Part shown: one piece after another, positions 1-11,510 of the stretch
How the letters are laid out: each line of letters begins with the position of its first letter
Numbering within the stretch: the stretch's first letter is position 1
Assembly (NCBI GenBank): GCA_037447655.1
Contig: JBBHKE010002376.1
Span: 1 to 50,933, forward strand
Length of the DNA: 50,933 nucleotides
Origin: Zygnema cylindricum
Lineage: Eukaryota > Streptophyta > Zygnematophyceae > Zygnematales > Zygnemataceae
Reading direction: 5' to 3'
Translations under genes and position numbers: made by a program
Notes under the pieces: model-generated
The model's input: the letters and a program-made list of their open reading frames with translations, nothing else
What the model was told of the DNA's origin: nothing
Databases searched by the model: none

Positions 1-1065
1 ATAATTGTTGAGCAAAAAGTACTTACACAAGCATAAAATACAATTTCACGATACTCATTAAACAAGAGGGAAAATATAATACAAAAACTGTGACAGGTCC
101 AAGTTCTCTAAAAATCATTTTTCATTTACATTAGCCAAAAGTTTTCTGATGAAAATATTCACAACAAAGTCTTCCTTCCTCCATTTTCACCGACAAATAA
201 AATGGCCATGGTCCTTCCATCTTCCACTTGAAAGCATCGTCTCTATAATAAAGCAATCCGCTCTTGTAACTGCGTCCTATCCTTAAAGAGCTTGTTGTGT
301 TCTTCATCCATGTTCTCATCAAACTCTTCTCCTTTCAACTCTTCTCATCAAACTCCAAACATTCCAAACGCTCTAAATGTTGAAGGTCGTCAGATATCCT
401 ATAAAATCGAGCCTTGCTTACTGCTCCCCACATCCAAACAGAAAAAATGTACATTAATTGATCTTGTAGTGCAAAGCAGTTCTATATAACTCATAAAAGT
501 AAAAGCCTCTGACAGGCACGTTTTTAGTGCTGGGTGTATTAAGCATTTCCTAGCTCATTCAACTCCTTAGAAGTGGAGACGATCATGCCCATCAGATTGG
601 ATTCCAATAAGTGATATATGTCATATTTCACCTTTCGTCTTGTTTCTTCCCAGCACATCACGTATTTTAGATTATCATACAGAGACCAATATGTTCATAG
701 CTTACGTTGCACTAGGATTCCCTCCCAATTAGTGATATATTTTGTACTTCCCTAAGCCTGTGTTATAACTTTGCAAATATCACCAAGATTCATCAGATAG
801 CTCAACAGATAACAACAATAGAGCCATATGCTTCTTAGTCCTATTACTAGATAGCTGGAACAAGTTCCCACCACTATAATTGACAATCCCCGGACATCCC
901 AGGATGATTGGTTGGCTTGAATATGCTAGAGACTGATCTGTAAGCAGAAATCGTTTCTGGGGAACACCTCAGAAACTGGAGGAGCCGCAAAGATCTTTTG
1001 GAAAAAGCACATACAGCAAACTTTATAGACTTAAAACATTCAGGGAGAGCTTATCAGTCCACCAC
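1..1065. other. Gene-poor flank downstream of the XYPPX gene; possible terminal exon at 131-322 (minus)
   Basis: AT-rich sequence without a recognisable domain. On the minus strand 322-131 is an open stretch of about 63 codons whose second half (a Lys/Trp/Phe-rich segment ending in HQKTFG and a stop) has protein-like composition. An overlapping frame reads as a short Glu/Lys coiled coil. I cannot place either in a family. It could be the last exon of a gene beyond the left edge or the 3' UTR of the XYPPX gene. Nothing else is supported here. Confidence 0.3.
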
Positions 1066-3127
1066 TTACATGTTTGCCAGACTCAGAAATCCATGCGGCT
1101 GCAAAAAGGTGGTTTACACAAAAGATTCACCACAAGGAAATAAATGAAAAAGAAATGGCAGGTGCAGGTTCCAAACGACTTACCTTCCCATATTTCCCAT
1201 GCTTGCCATGGTGGCCACCATAATGGCCGCCATGATGGCCTCCATAATGGCCTGGATAACCACCATACTGAGGGTAATGGTGTTGTGGTGGGTACTGGTG
1301 GCCATATCCGTGACCTTTCTTGTGCTTGCCATGTTGCATATGGTGTGGATACCCTGGCTGGTGGATAACAACTGCCGGTGCTGAATAGCCAAAGCATGGG
1401 TGTCAAAAACCCAACCAATGTGAGTAGAGGTTGGCAAGTGACGATAGCAATATGGAGGAGGAAGCAGGACAACATATTGTGGCAAAATAAGAACCAGACA
1501 ACCCAAACATTTAGTTCATACAATTTACAAAGGGGCCAACAGTAGAAGGAATAAAGTTGGGTAACCAACAGGTAAATTACGCCAAAACTAGATGCTAGGT
1601 CAGCTTCAGAGGCATTACCATACAGTGACCTTCATCTTTTATGTTTGTTAATAAAACTCCAAAATGAATGTCATACCGCACTTTTATCTACAGCAACATG
1701 TCAATCTTAAAATTGACACAATTCTTTATGATAACGCTGATCTTCAAAAGGACCAAATCAAAGACAGGAAGGAAAAACCAGCAAAGAAAATACCTTCTGT
1801 ACTGACAATCGCATAGCAAAACCGGCTGAATCCACATCATGAACAAACGGCAAATCTTTCCATTTCCCTTACAGCTCGACTATAATCTCAGCATGACCAA
1901 AGGCAAAATATTGCTGCTGATAGGCGTTTGCAGAACATCATAAATCATAAAATAACATACATAATGACATACCCACGTAACTTACGCTATCAATTGGAGC
2001 CTTGTAGGGGAACCAAACTCACCCTATAACTAGAAGCACTGGTTCAATGATCATAGTTTTTGTAAACAAAACTATACGATTTTGTGAAACGTGCATCTCT
2101 CTGTACAACTACGCTGACTACTGAACAGTATCGCCAATAATGGTTACATATATTACCCTATTAACCTCTTGGTTGGAAGAAAAGGTCTCCAATCATCTCG
2201 CCATACCAGACCTCAAACTTTCCAAAACAATATACACAGAAAAGCATCTGCCTGTAAGAAATCCATAACCCCTCACCAAGCAAAGCACGTCCTACCACAA
2301 GACAATGATGCTAGAAAAACATCCCCTGAGTGTTTCACCAATCAAATTTTAAAACGACTCCGTCATCATAATATTAGTAGAGGTTAGTGTGATGCCCAGT
2401 CCCTTAAAACTATGAGTGTCATATACAGGTAGGGAGGATTAACAAAACTAAAAACTGTGTTGCTACACATGTATATCGAAACTGTCCAGAAATCTCGAAC
2501 ATTTTAGTTGGACGGTTCCTTGGCTAAAGGAAAGGGAAATGAAGGGAGAGAGAGACAGGAGACCTACGTGGTGCGTGTCCATATACTGGGGGAGGGTAAG
2601 CACCATAAGGTGGGGGGTAGTGTGGGGGAGGATAGGCTCCATGGGGTGGAGGATAAGCTCCAGGAGGAGGAGGATAGGCTCCAGGAGGGGGATAAGCTCC
2701 TGGTGGAGGATACCCGTACGGATTATGAGGATCTGAGCGTGACAAGAGATTCACACAGAAAAAAGTCAGTAAAGCAGAATGATTTCAATTTTGACAGCAA
2801 GAGAGATTACAGGTTGCAAACTGTTGAATGAAATTTAAAGACAATACGAAAATAATGACTTTCCTTTAGCAAAATATCATTACTGCTTTACAAAAATCAT
2901 CTCTCTGAGACATTCCGGAAGAATTTGAGAAACAAGTTGAATAACTTAAAAAATATATAAGATAGAACTGATCGCAAGAAAAAGTTTGATATTCGGAAAA
3001 AAAAAACGTTAAAACTGTCAAGGAACAGAAACAGCATGAAGAATCAAAACGAAAACAAGCCATAGTGGAAAGAAAGGACAGCATGAAAGGAAGAAAAACA
3101 TGGATTAATAGACTAACCGTAAGACAT
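1066..3127 (-). CDS. XYPPX-repeat, Gly/His-rich protein (plant glycine-rich protein A3-like), four exons
   Basis: Spliced minus-strand gene. Exon 1 at 3118-3127 (ATG TCT TAC G, donor GTTAGT). Exon 2 at 2568-2732 encodes six to seven tandem AYPPP-type repeats (PYGYPPPGAYPPPGAYPPP). Exon 3 at 1184-1380 encodes a tail with YGGYPGHYGGHHGGHYGG and a Lys/His/Gly end. Exon 4 at 1066-1098 ends at TAA. Every junction is GT..AG, phases agree, and the exons sum to 405 bp (134 aa). Proline-rich XYPPX repeats followed by HGK-type His/Gly/Lys tails are typical of plant 'glycine-rich protein A3' proteins. The Ala-rich hydrophobic segment usual in that family is not seen. Exon 4 is the weakest call: its stop overlaps a GTAAGT, so it may be spliced on. 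Function in plants is poorly defined; none is assigned here. Confidence 0.7.
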
Positions 3128-3129
3128 GG

Positions 3130-4600
3130 CTTCAAAAAATGAAGATTTTTGTCACAAAATTGCGTATTTTCGAAAGTGTATCGCTGCTCTTTGCCCTTCC
3201 AAGCTCCTTTGGTTGTCTTCAGAAACTTTGAACCTTGTTGAGCAAGTCATCAATCCTACATTTCTACCACGGTACAGTACAGTACTGTATGTCACGCGTA
3301 AGGCCTTCCTATTGGACGTTGGAGGGGTACCACACTTACATGTGTATGACAGTAATGCAGCTGGTAACACCTACAGCAGGACAGCACGTATTGCTTAACA
3401 ATAAGCGGTGTTTATTAAGTATTAACATACCTCCAGAAATTTATCGTACCTCCAGTATGTTACTGGAAGCAATACAACAATAGGGTAATTACTAATTAAT
3501 GTCCCTTAATGGCGTAAAGTCCAGTAAAGGTGCAGAAAGTTAGAGTACTGTTTCTTACAGTAGGTTATTGTACCGTACTGTCCTGATGTCCTGCGAGGGC
3601 AGTTTCCGCCGTCTAAAATTATAAAATGCGTCAAATACAGAAATACCATATCGGTGCCCCTAAATTCTACGCATTGAATCTTAAATATTGTCAATGACAA
3701 GGTCTTTTTTCTTGACTCTCATTTTCTAAACGGTGCAGCACCAGCCACGTCATTCGGCACCGAACTGCAGTAAAGTATAGTCCTGTACTTTACTGTACAC
3801 AAAACACAAAACAGACCCTATGATCCTATTGACATACCCGATTACGGCGTGTGGGACTATCTCTTCTCGGTGTGGACACAGGGACACACGGTTTTCTTAA
3901 CTACTGTACTGTACTGGCTCTTGTAACGAACCTAGGCTGAACAATTGTGGTAAATTGGTAATAATTCCTTGACGGTAGTTACGATACACGGCTGACTCAA
4001 TCGCACTGTAAGTAGGCACTTGTGCGCCTTGCCGGACCATTACTGTATATGGTATTTTCTCAGCGTTGGCGTTTATTACTTGATGGCTCGCCGTCGTACG
4101 CAACAACCATCACACATATCTCGATACGGGGTTCCTCGTTAACTCCAGTCAAGGCACCACGTCAGTGGCCAGCTGCACCACGTCAGTGGCCAGCTGCACC
4201 ACGTGCCGAACACGCAATCCTTGACTTTTTCACTTGAATTGTCCACGTGGATACAAGTTTCACCGTGCACTGTGATTTGCCGCAGGCTGGATTTTTCAGT
4301 ACACTGCCTCTTGGGTAAATGTCAATGACGCGCAAATAGAGGAGGGGCAGGCTCCTATGGTGTTGTACATAAAACAAAATCAGGAACAATGTAGAGCGGC
4401 TCCGATATATCATAATATCGAGAAGCTCAAATGTCGATATTTATTGGCTGACACTTAGGTTGACCCTTGTGACCTAACGCCTGATTGGGCTTCAATCCTG
4501 CATACAATATCCGAAAAATGAAATCATGGTAACAAACTTTGTCAAACATTTGGCACATGAAACTGTTATGTTTTAGGCTTTTAGCCCCACGGCGGCCATA
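3130..4600. other. Intergenic region with short repeats, no gene recognised
   Basis: About 1.5 kb without a credible coding exon. It contains several TACAGTAC/GTACTGTA palindromic words (near 3273-3285, 3575, 3785, 3903). At about 4153-4204 a 21-22 bp unit (CACCACGTCAGTGGCCAGCTG) is repeated roughly two and a half times. The short ORFs here have no family resemblance. Confidence 0.5.
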
Positions 4601-4635
4601 GTATGTTCAGTGACAGTGTTTTGGCGAACCGGGCC

Positions 4636-4735
4636 TCGGTTACAGTCGTTGGTCCATCGGTTACAGTCGTCGGTCATCGGTTACAGTCGTCGGTCATCGG
4701 TTACATTCGTCGGTCGTCGATTAAAATCGTTGATT
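4636..4735. repeat. Tandem repeat of a ~20-bp unit (TCGGTTACAGTCGT)
   Basis: TCGGTTACAGTCGT followed by a 5-7 base spacer recurs four to five times with slight variation (CATCGGTTACAGTCGTCGGT). It sits just upstream of an open stretch at 4818-5297. Confidence 0.7.
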
Positions 4736-4799
4736 CGGCGGCTTCGACATTGTCGGAGTGGCTGAGTGTGCCGCTGCTAGGAATAAAGAGCGTAATTTA

Positions 4800-5285
4800 A
4801 TACTCATTTAAGTCATTATGCAGACCGCGACGCTGTGGATGACTTCATTTCGACGGCGGTCGAGACATATGGCGGTTTGGGAGTTGCTTCGGACGAGTTC
4901 CTCCGTACTTGTTGTGGTCGGCGTTCTTTCGAGAGGAGGGGACATCGGGAGCCCTCCCGCTTGTGTCCTTGTTTCTTTTTGTCGTTTAGGTAGTTTTATT
5001 TCGGGTGCGCTACGCTGTTGTTGTTTTTGTGCTTGTTGTTTCTGCCAATATTGGCTTGCCCTTGTTTACGTGTTAGTTTCTTCCGCGCTATTTTTTTTAG
5101 TTTGCTTCTACCCCCATTCTTTTTTTCATTTCCGTTTTTGCCGTTTCTTTTTTGTTCCCATGTACTCAATGATTGACAATCGTGCTTTCTTAATAAAGTC
5201 TTTTCCATTTTATTTTATTTTCAATTCATTGAAGACATGCTGCAATGTAGAATACATAAGTGAAAGTTCCATATCAGAGCTTAAG
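4800..5285 (+). other. Possible coding relic, unidentified
   Basis: The longest open frame (4818-5297) is Cys/Phe-rich and low-complexity and is unlikely to be a protein. A different frame from about 4803 to 4990 has a more protein-like composition (HYADRDAVDDFISTAVETYG) and ends at a stop. No domain is recognisable. It could be an exon or a retroelement relic; neither is proven. Confidence 0.2.
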
Positions 5286-5296
5286 CTAAGCTGCTA

Positions 5297-5512
5297 AACC
5301 GTTAATCGTTATTAGTGTTAAATTTTTCTCGCCACTTATAACATCTTTTCTTCGTGGACACTATTCAGATTGTCAATTGGAGACCGCCAATAGGGAGGTG
5401 AGAATCTTGCCTTCCAATAGCAACCATCGGATTGACAATCCGACAAATGTGAGCGAAGAAAAGATGCTTTAAGTGGCGAAAAAAACTTTAACACTAATAA
5501 CGATTAGCGGTG
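5297..5512. mobile_element. MITE 1 (216 bp), CACCG-type TIRs, TA target site
   Basis: Long terminal inverted repeats of about 59 bp with few mismatches: the left end reads AACCGTTAATCGTTATTAGTG and the inverted right end CACCGCTAATCGTTATTAG. TA flanks the element at 5295-5296 and 5513-5514. There is no coding capacity. The terminus matches the ends of the large transposon at 11489-27068. Its length equals that of MITE 2. Confidence 0.85.
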
Positions 5513-6508
5513 TAATTGTTCTCTCTTTGTGTTAAGCTTCTGACATCCCATGGAAGAAGCAAGACATATCTTCCTCTCCATAGAATCAACACAGATTTTG
5601 ACGATCTATACATAGCAATCTCATGGTCGATGAGAGTAACCAAGTAAAAACGTTTTTTTTACCACTTGTGGTTTCATTGATTGGTTGACTTCTCTTTTCT
5701 TCTTCTCTTTGTCATCTTCTCTTCCATGAACTCGCTCCAACTCTCATGTTCAACATATATCTCAACACCAATAAAACCTTCACAAAATATTCTTAAAAAA
5801 TACGATAAAAAAGTCATACTATACGAGAGAAATAAGGATTTTCTAAAAACTACTTCACGTGGTTTTCAGGTTCACAGATACAATGAATTTCTTTCCTCAA
5901 GGAGTAAATTTGTACTTTGACCTTAACAAACAAAGGCTTGTACCATCTGAAATTGATTGTACTAAGTGATTATACACAGAAGTAAAACAACAACGAACAT
6001 CTATAGAAATAAAATATACTTAACATCCAATCTTGTGATGCGGGTATATAGGGTTAGTTATCGAAATATTATGTGGAAATCAAGGCCTTGGAGAGAAGGA
6101 AGAAAAAAAAAAGTACCTTGTTATTCAAACATCTCAAGAACAAATAGAACCGCTTTCATAAGTTAATACATGAAAACAAAAAAGAAAGCTTAATAAAAGT
6201 CAAAACTTACAGAGCAACAAAATTTATATAAACACAAGCCTTTAACACAGCTTTTTAACAAAAAAAAATAAAAAATCTAGGACCTTTTTGGAGATACAAT
6301 TACCTAGTCCAATGTTAATTCAAGGTTACGAGACCATTTGGTCCTTTAGTGTGGACGGAAATCATAATTGAAAAAAAAAGAAAATATTGACAAAACAAAA
6401 GATTGAAATCCCACGCTATACATTGTTCCTCGGTCCCAAAAGAACCAAAAACTGCCTTTGCTTTTTCACGATAAACCGGCAATTCATAACCTAACTTGTT
6501 TGAGTTCC
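5513..6508. other. Intergenic region, no gene recognised
   Basis: AT-rich sequence with A- and T-runs. It includes the 3' flank of the fibrillin gene, whose stop codon lies at 6509-6511. No coding exon, RNA or repeat of note was seen. Confidence 0.5.
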
Positions 6509-9500
6509 TCACGCCTTCACAAAAATACGAAGTTCTCCGCGATCCCCGCGAGAAACTCTCAAATCTTCGTCTAAATATGTGGTCTCAAACTCTCCACTTC
6601 TCAACCCAGAAGGAGGTCGAAGGAACTCCGGGAGTTGAGGAATAGTAAGAGTGGGAAAATCCTTGAGAGGTCCTTCTCCCTTAACCGATGTTTTTTCGAA
6701 AATGATACGAATGCCTGCTTTGCCTGTCAAACGTTGTCACAAAAAAAGAGAAAACAAAACAAAAAAGAATAACATAAGGATGACTAGTTGAAGGCAAGAG
6801 GTTGAAGAAACAAAAAAAAAATATACACAAACAAAAAGGGAGTTGTCAACCGGATGTTTTGAGTTAAACCATAGTACAATTGCACAAAAACAATTGGAAA
6901 CGCTTTAGGTGTTAGCCCCATACTATACGTGTATTATGGTGTAAAAGACACGTGTAGTATGGATAAACCACATATACCGTTTCAAATCGTTTCCGCACAT
7001 TTGAACAATGATTTAAACGAAGAAATAAACCTCCCAGTTTCTTTCCTGTCCATACCTCAAATGGTGCTTTTCCCTCTATTCTTCTTGCAATAACTCTATT
7101 TTTTTATGTGATCTGATGTAGACAAGGTTCCAGGTAATGAAAGAAAGACACACGCAAGTACTGGTGGTAGAAAACCTAGAGACTATTTAAACTATTCGCG
7201 ACGTCATTCTAGTAAACGGGCCGTACCAAAAGTTTCCATTGTGTGAGCCAAAGTCGCTGTCACTTCAAAACTTGGCAATGGCCACGGTGGGCCGAATTGG
7301 AGAGTTACGATGTTGTCGAGCGCTTGACTCGGTACATCTATTCTCTGGAAAACCTGCAAATGTCAAAACCAAGACTTCAAAAAATAGTCAGGGAACTTGC
7401 TTTTTTCATCAAATTAAGGACAATGTGATTTATCCCCAGTTAATAATGCCAGAACCAAGGGTTATAACAGACATTCAGGAAACTTGCTTCATTCGTCGAA
7501 TTAAGGACAACATTCTCTTCCGGCTAGTACACCGTGAATCACTATTAGCGTTGAGAAATAATATGCGGACTGTTTTAGCGTTAAAAGTTATAGTTTTGGT
7601 TTGAATGGCGTTGACAATTTTGAGTCGCTTTCGAGTTAAGAAAAAAGCAAGTCATGCCAAAGATGCTAACTTGTGTTCAGAGGCCAGGAAAAACCGGGAC
7701 TGAATCAGTGTTATCAACTTGAATAGTGATCAACGGTGTAGACCAAGACACCGTTCACCGACATTACAGTAAGAAAAGTACCAAGACCACTCCACAGTTT
7801 AAATCAATAACACAAACTTAGAATAGGGTGACGTAGCAGCATCCTACCTACCCATTTGGTGTAGTGTCTTCACCAATATTTTCTGATTTTCAGCCAAAAA
7901 ATAGCAAGATATAATCAGTAAACGGCTCTAATAACGATACATTGTGAAGAAACTCCATACAAATCCCTTTACCCTTGAGTCCGCAGTTGTAAGATGGATT
8001 ATACCAAAACTGCCCCTTTATCGTTGGGTGCAATTGTGTGCATATAGATGCCTTTGTACATATAAACTACCTCTTTATAAGTGAGAGTTAGCAAAAAAAA
8101 ACTAAAACAGTCAACGATTCTGACCTGCCCGAGAGTTAGAGGCAGCTTACTACACCTTCCAGCTTATACACAGGTACCTCTCTATGTGTGAGAGTCAACA
8201 AAGAAAATCAAAACGACAAACGATTCTGACCTGCCCAAGAGTTAGAGGAAGCTTTCCGACTGGTGGACCAGGCCGTTGACCCCCCAAACTGCCTGATAAG
8301 AAGCCGCTACTATAAACCAATCGCCACTGGCCTTGCATACTCCCCAGGTCTTCCGGAAGCTCAACCGATCTCCCGTTTCTCTCCAAATTCCTCGAAAGAA
8401 CTTCCACCTCCTCTGCATCTTTATCAGTGGCGGTCAGGCCTCGATCCAAACCCGCTACACCTCTCTGGAAAGGCCAAAAAAGAAAAAGCCGCGGGAATTC
8501 TTAAGCGTGAAAATGGAGACGGGAATGGGGATGGGGATGGGATCAGGATGGGGATGGGGATGGGATCAGGATGGGGATGGAAATGGGAATGGGAAAGGTA
8601 AAGGGAAAGGGAAAGGGAATGGGAAAGGGGAAGGGAATGGGAATGGGAATGGGAATGGGAATGGGAATGGAGAATGGAGAATGGGAACGGGAACGGGAAC
8701 GGGAATGGGAATGGGAATGGAAAAAGGGACGGTAATAGATATTGAAATAGAGAAGGCCAAAGGAAGTATGGTGGAAACTACCAATCTCTCCTTTGAGCTA
8801 CACTATTCTTGTTTCACATTTCATCGAGTACATGTATGCAATGACAAGCTATGGAGGTACAAAGAAAAGTGTAAAACCGTTTAAAACTCTAAAAAACTCT
8901 AAATGGCCCTACAAAACCTACAACGAGGGAGACAAGACTGACAGCCATGCCACAATGCAATTCTGAAATTTCAGATGAAATAATTGACTGGCCTCAATAA
9001 CATGTAAAAATTAACATTTGCTCCAGAAAATAAGCCAAGAACTAGGCTACAAGCGTTGCCTTGATAACTTTAGGAAAGACGAAGACTCTTTCGACCAAAG
9101 TGGTACCTGGAGCAATCCGCACATACAAAATAGGGGCTAAAAATACCACAACAACAGTCTCACAAATGCGAATTAACACAGGAAATAACGGACAATATGA
9201 TTGTGCATAACAAGGATCAAATTAAAAAAGTGAATATTTTTTTAAGATAAAAGCTTAATGGCAAAGTTCTTAAATTTCACGCTCTGTCCTGCTTATTATC
9301 CGTAAACATGTAGGCCCGTAATGTTATTGTTAAGATTTCTCAAACAACCAGATTTTGCTCGCAAAGTCTTTAGGGTGGCATAAGTGGACAATTTCTTGTA
9401 CTTTTACTGCACTTCACACAAACAATAGGAACATAGAATTGTGGGTATATGGACTTTTGTTCACAAGTACGTCACAATTAAGTTAATAATTTGCTTTAGC

Positions 9501-10786
9501 AATTAGTTTAACAAACAATTTCTTGCTAGTTAGCCGAGTAGATGGCTTACCGCATTTACTTGAAATGCAGAATTAAGGTAGACACGAAAATAGAATGTAA
9601 GTTGCCATCTTAAGGTTTTTAAAATTGGAAAAAAAAGGATACTTAGCTGTCCTGCACCTCTAAATTTGGCTACCGGTGTCAACTTTACAAAGTAGGGTAG
9701 TTAGTAATACATGGAATCTTAAATGATTTCCCCAACGCCTTAAATGTTGAGCCTTGGACATCGCATCGGCCTACTCACTATTTTTGAGGCTAAATTGTCC
9801 CTCTTCAAGAAAATGAAAAAGCATCACGTTTAAAAAGTGTTCTCACAACGCAACTTATCCCTGAATTCAAATAAACATATAAAGAGTACTTTTGATTGGA
9901 AAGCTTCACTTCGACCTTTGACCTGGACACTATTGGATATGTAGAGAATAAAAAAATAGCTTTTGCCGATGGAATAACTCTTGCTTTTGGATTGGGGACA
10001 GCATTGTCAAAATGTGAACAATTATTCACGATCACCATAACTTTTACACTTTTAAAGTTTGTAACGATTGTTTGACTAGACAAAAAATCCTTCGCATGGA
10101 GCAGCTTTTGTTTAAAACCCGGAACATGCATGAATAAAATTTTTGCAACGGTGTTAAAAGACATTATCCTTTTGTTTTATTGAGTTATAAACGAAATTTG
10201 GAGACAAAAATACACTGCCCAACGCTATTAGAGTTATTCGAGTGAGCGTTTTTTTATTCACCACAATCATAAAGTATTGTGACTATTTAGTTAGGTGACC
10301 CAGAATGATCCATGTAGCACAACTCGACTTAGTGTTTTTGATTCTCATGAAGTGTTAAGGCTAATGATTCACTAACTCTAATAGTGATGAGAAGTGTACC
10401 ATAACCAAGAAGCTTACCAATAGCTTGGATTTAAGTGAATCCAGACTGGTAGTAGAAGACATGGAATTATCTGAGCCAGAAACCATAGCTTCAGCTTTCG
10501 TAACAAGTTTTTTCCCCGGTTTGACTGCATATTTAATTACCACTTTGGAGGAAAAATGAGAGATTTGCATATTTTCAGTATCAATAAACCCTAATCCTCC
10601 AGATATATCTCCAGTTGTCTTTTTCCTTGTTAACGCCAATGGAAATTCGGAAGTGTTTAATGCACGATTGTTCGGCCAAAAATGGACATTCTGAGAGCCA
10701 CGTGGCTTAGAAAGGGGGAAATTATTTTGTACAGAATAGCCACACGTAAGAGTGTCAGATGGAAGGAAAAGTTGCTTGGAGACCAT
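6509..10786 (-). CDS. FBN4: Plastid-lipid-associated protein / fibrillin, FBN4 (PAP6) type, four exons
   Basis: Exons (minus strand): 10418-10786, 8231-8464, 7227-7353, 6509-6723. All introns are GT..AG, phases agree, and the sum is 945 bp (314 aa). Exon 1 encodes a Ser/Lys-rich N-terminus expected to be a plastid transit peptide, ending SLDSLKSKLL. Exon 2 carries GLDRGLTAT and the family block SLGGQRPGPPVGKLPLTLGQ. Exon 3 begins VFQRIDV and has GPPWPLP. Exon 4 has IRIIFEKTSVK, PEFLRPPSG and the C-terminal RVSRGDRGELRIFV. This is the complete PAP_fibrillin domain, and the block order and closing residues match FBN4/PAP6. Fibrillins bind lipids in plastoglobules and thylakoids; FBN4 is tied to plastoglobule plastoquinone content and stress tolerance. 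The start at 10786 is preferred over an upstream in-frame ATG at 10822, which would precede the transit peptide with a hydrophobic stretch. No disabling mutation was seen, so this is probably functional. Confidence 0.93.
7530..7738. mobile_element. MITE 3 (209 bp) in fibrillin intron 2
   Basis: The left end CACCGTGAATCACTATTAG and the inverted right end CACCGTTGATCACTATTC are flanked by TA at 7528-7529 and 7739-7740. It is non-coding. It belongs to the same terminus family as the elements at 5297, 10213, 11489 and 27076, with more diverged ends. Confidence 0.7.
8045..8256. repeat. 106-bp tandem duplication covering the end of fibrillin exon 2 and its splice donor
   Basis: CGATTCTGACCTGCCC followed by a near-identical AGAGTTAGAGG tail occurs at 8115 and again at 8221, exactly 106 bp apart, with similar upstream flanks. 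The copy at 8221 is the real exon end and donor. The other copy lies in the intron and carries a duplicate exon end plus GTCAGA donor at about 8119-8124. Confidence 0.75.
8516..8736 (+). repeat. G-rich GGGAAT/GGGGAT repeat in fibrillin intron 1
   Basis: About 220 bp built from GGGAAT, GGGGAT, GGGAAA and GGGAAC units, including a doubled GGGATCAGGATGG segment. The plus strand has long series of G-triplets able to form G-quadruplexes; the gene is read from the other strand, so its pre-mRNA is C-rich here. The long Gly/Met and Pro/Phe ORFs over this stretch are repeat artefacts. Confidence 0.85.
8900..10212. other. Large part of fibrillin intron 1, no further feature
   Basis: AT-rich intronic sequence between exon 2 and MITE 4. 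An antisense open stretch at 9805-10164 has no recognisable domain. Nothing else is supported. Confidence 0.4.
10213..10396. mobile_element. MITE 4 (184 bp) in fibrillin intron 1, 21 bp from the exon 1 donor
   Basis: The left end CACTGCCCAACGCTATTAGA and the inverted right end CACTTCTCATCACTATTAGA are flanked by TA at 10211-10212 and 10397-10398. It is non-coding. The ends are diverged from the family but keep the CTATTAG block. Confidence 0.6.
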
Positions 10787-11411
10787 GGCTAAAGAAGTAA
10801 ACAGAAAGTTTAATATTATCAACCTCTTCTGAGCGATTTCCGTGAGATGCTGTGTAGTTCTAAGGAGAGAGAGAGGACGAGAGCAACAGCAGTGTAAGGG
10901 TGTCCTATATTTGGCGTATCGTATCGTACATTGTAAAATAATTCGATTACGATATCTTTACAATACTGTGCTGTTGTGTATTGTAGTTCATTTCGATACT
11001 TCTCGATACAAAAGTCATAAACTGACATAACACGTTATCAGCGGTCGCAATCGGGTACCCGAATCCGAACTCGATTCGTACCCGACCGGCCGCGTCGGAT
11101 CAGGAACGGATTCGGGTGACAAATTCTGGGGCACGGCCGGATTCGCCCGGTGATTCAAAAAAAAACAAATCGGGTAAGGCCGGGTAAGCAAAAAATTGAA
11201 GGTTTCCTAAGTAGGTTCCACTACAGTACAGTAATGTACAGTACTGTACTGTAAAGTACTGTACAGTACTGTACTTTAGTGTTATTAACATTAAAATATA
11301 ATTTAATGTTAATATGAAAAGTTTTCATTTAGTACCTAACCATTTTATATTATCTATATACAAATTAGCGCTATGAACGGCAGATCTGTTTTTTTACAAA
11401 ACGTCCACGTG
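10787..11411. promoter_or_regulatory. Upstream region of the fibrillin gene, with palindromic repeats
   Basis: This interval should hold the fibrillin promoter (minus strand), but no TATA box or named element can be defended. It contains a GC-rich inverted-repeat patch at about 11040-11180 (CGGGTACCCG and GATTCGGGTA-like words) and a run of overlapping TACTGTAC/GTACAGTA palindromes at 11222-11276. Confidence 0.35.
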
Positions 11412-11480
11412 ACATATCAATGTTACAACGCTAAGTGTGTGATCGACGATCACGCACATGGCGTTGTAACATTGATATGT
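11412..11480. repeat. Perfect 20-bp inverted repeat with an inner palindrome
   Basis: Arm 11412-11431 (ACATATCAATGTTACAACGC) is exactly complementary to 11461-11480. The 29-base loop holds a second near-palindrome (GTGTGATCGACGATCACGC). It ends 8 bp before the left end of the large transposon. It may be a cruciform-prone site or a tiny MITE remnant. Confidence 0.9.
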
Positions 11481-11488
11481 GTACAGTA

Positions 11489-11510
11489 CACCGCCAATCG
11501 CTATTAGCGT
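11489..11510 (+). repeat. Left terminal inverted repeat of the DNA transposon
   Basis: 22 bp starting CACCGCC, identical in inverted orientation to 27047-27068, preceded by TA. Confidence 0.85.

Noticed and set aside
4818-5297. 159-aa Cys/Phe-rich ORF as a membrane protein
   Set aside because: Low-complexity T-rich DNA gives hydrophobic codons; another frame is more protein-like and neither has a domain.
8333-8884. 183-aa Gly/Met/Asn-rich ORF and antisense Pro/Phe/Ile ORF
   Set aside because: Product of the GGGAAT repeat in fibrillin intron 1 and antisense to real exon 2.
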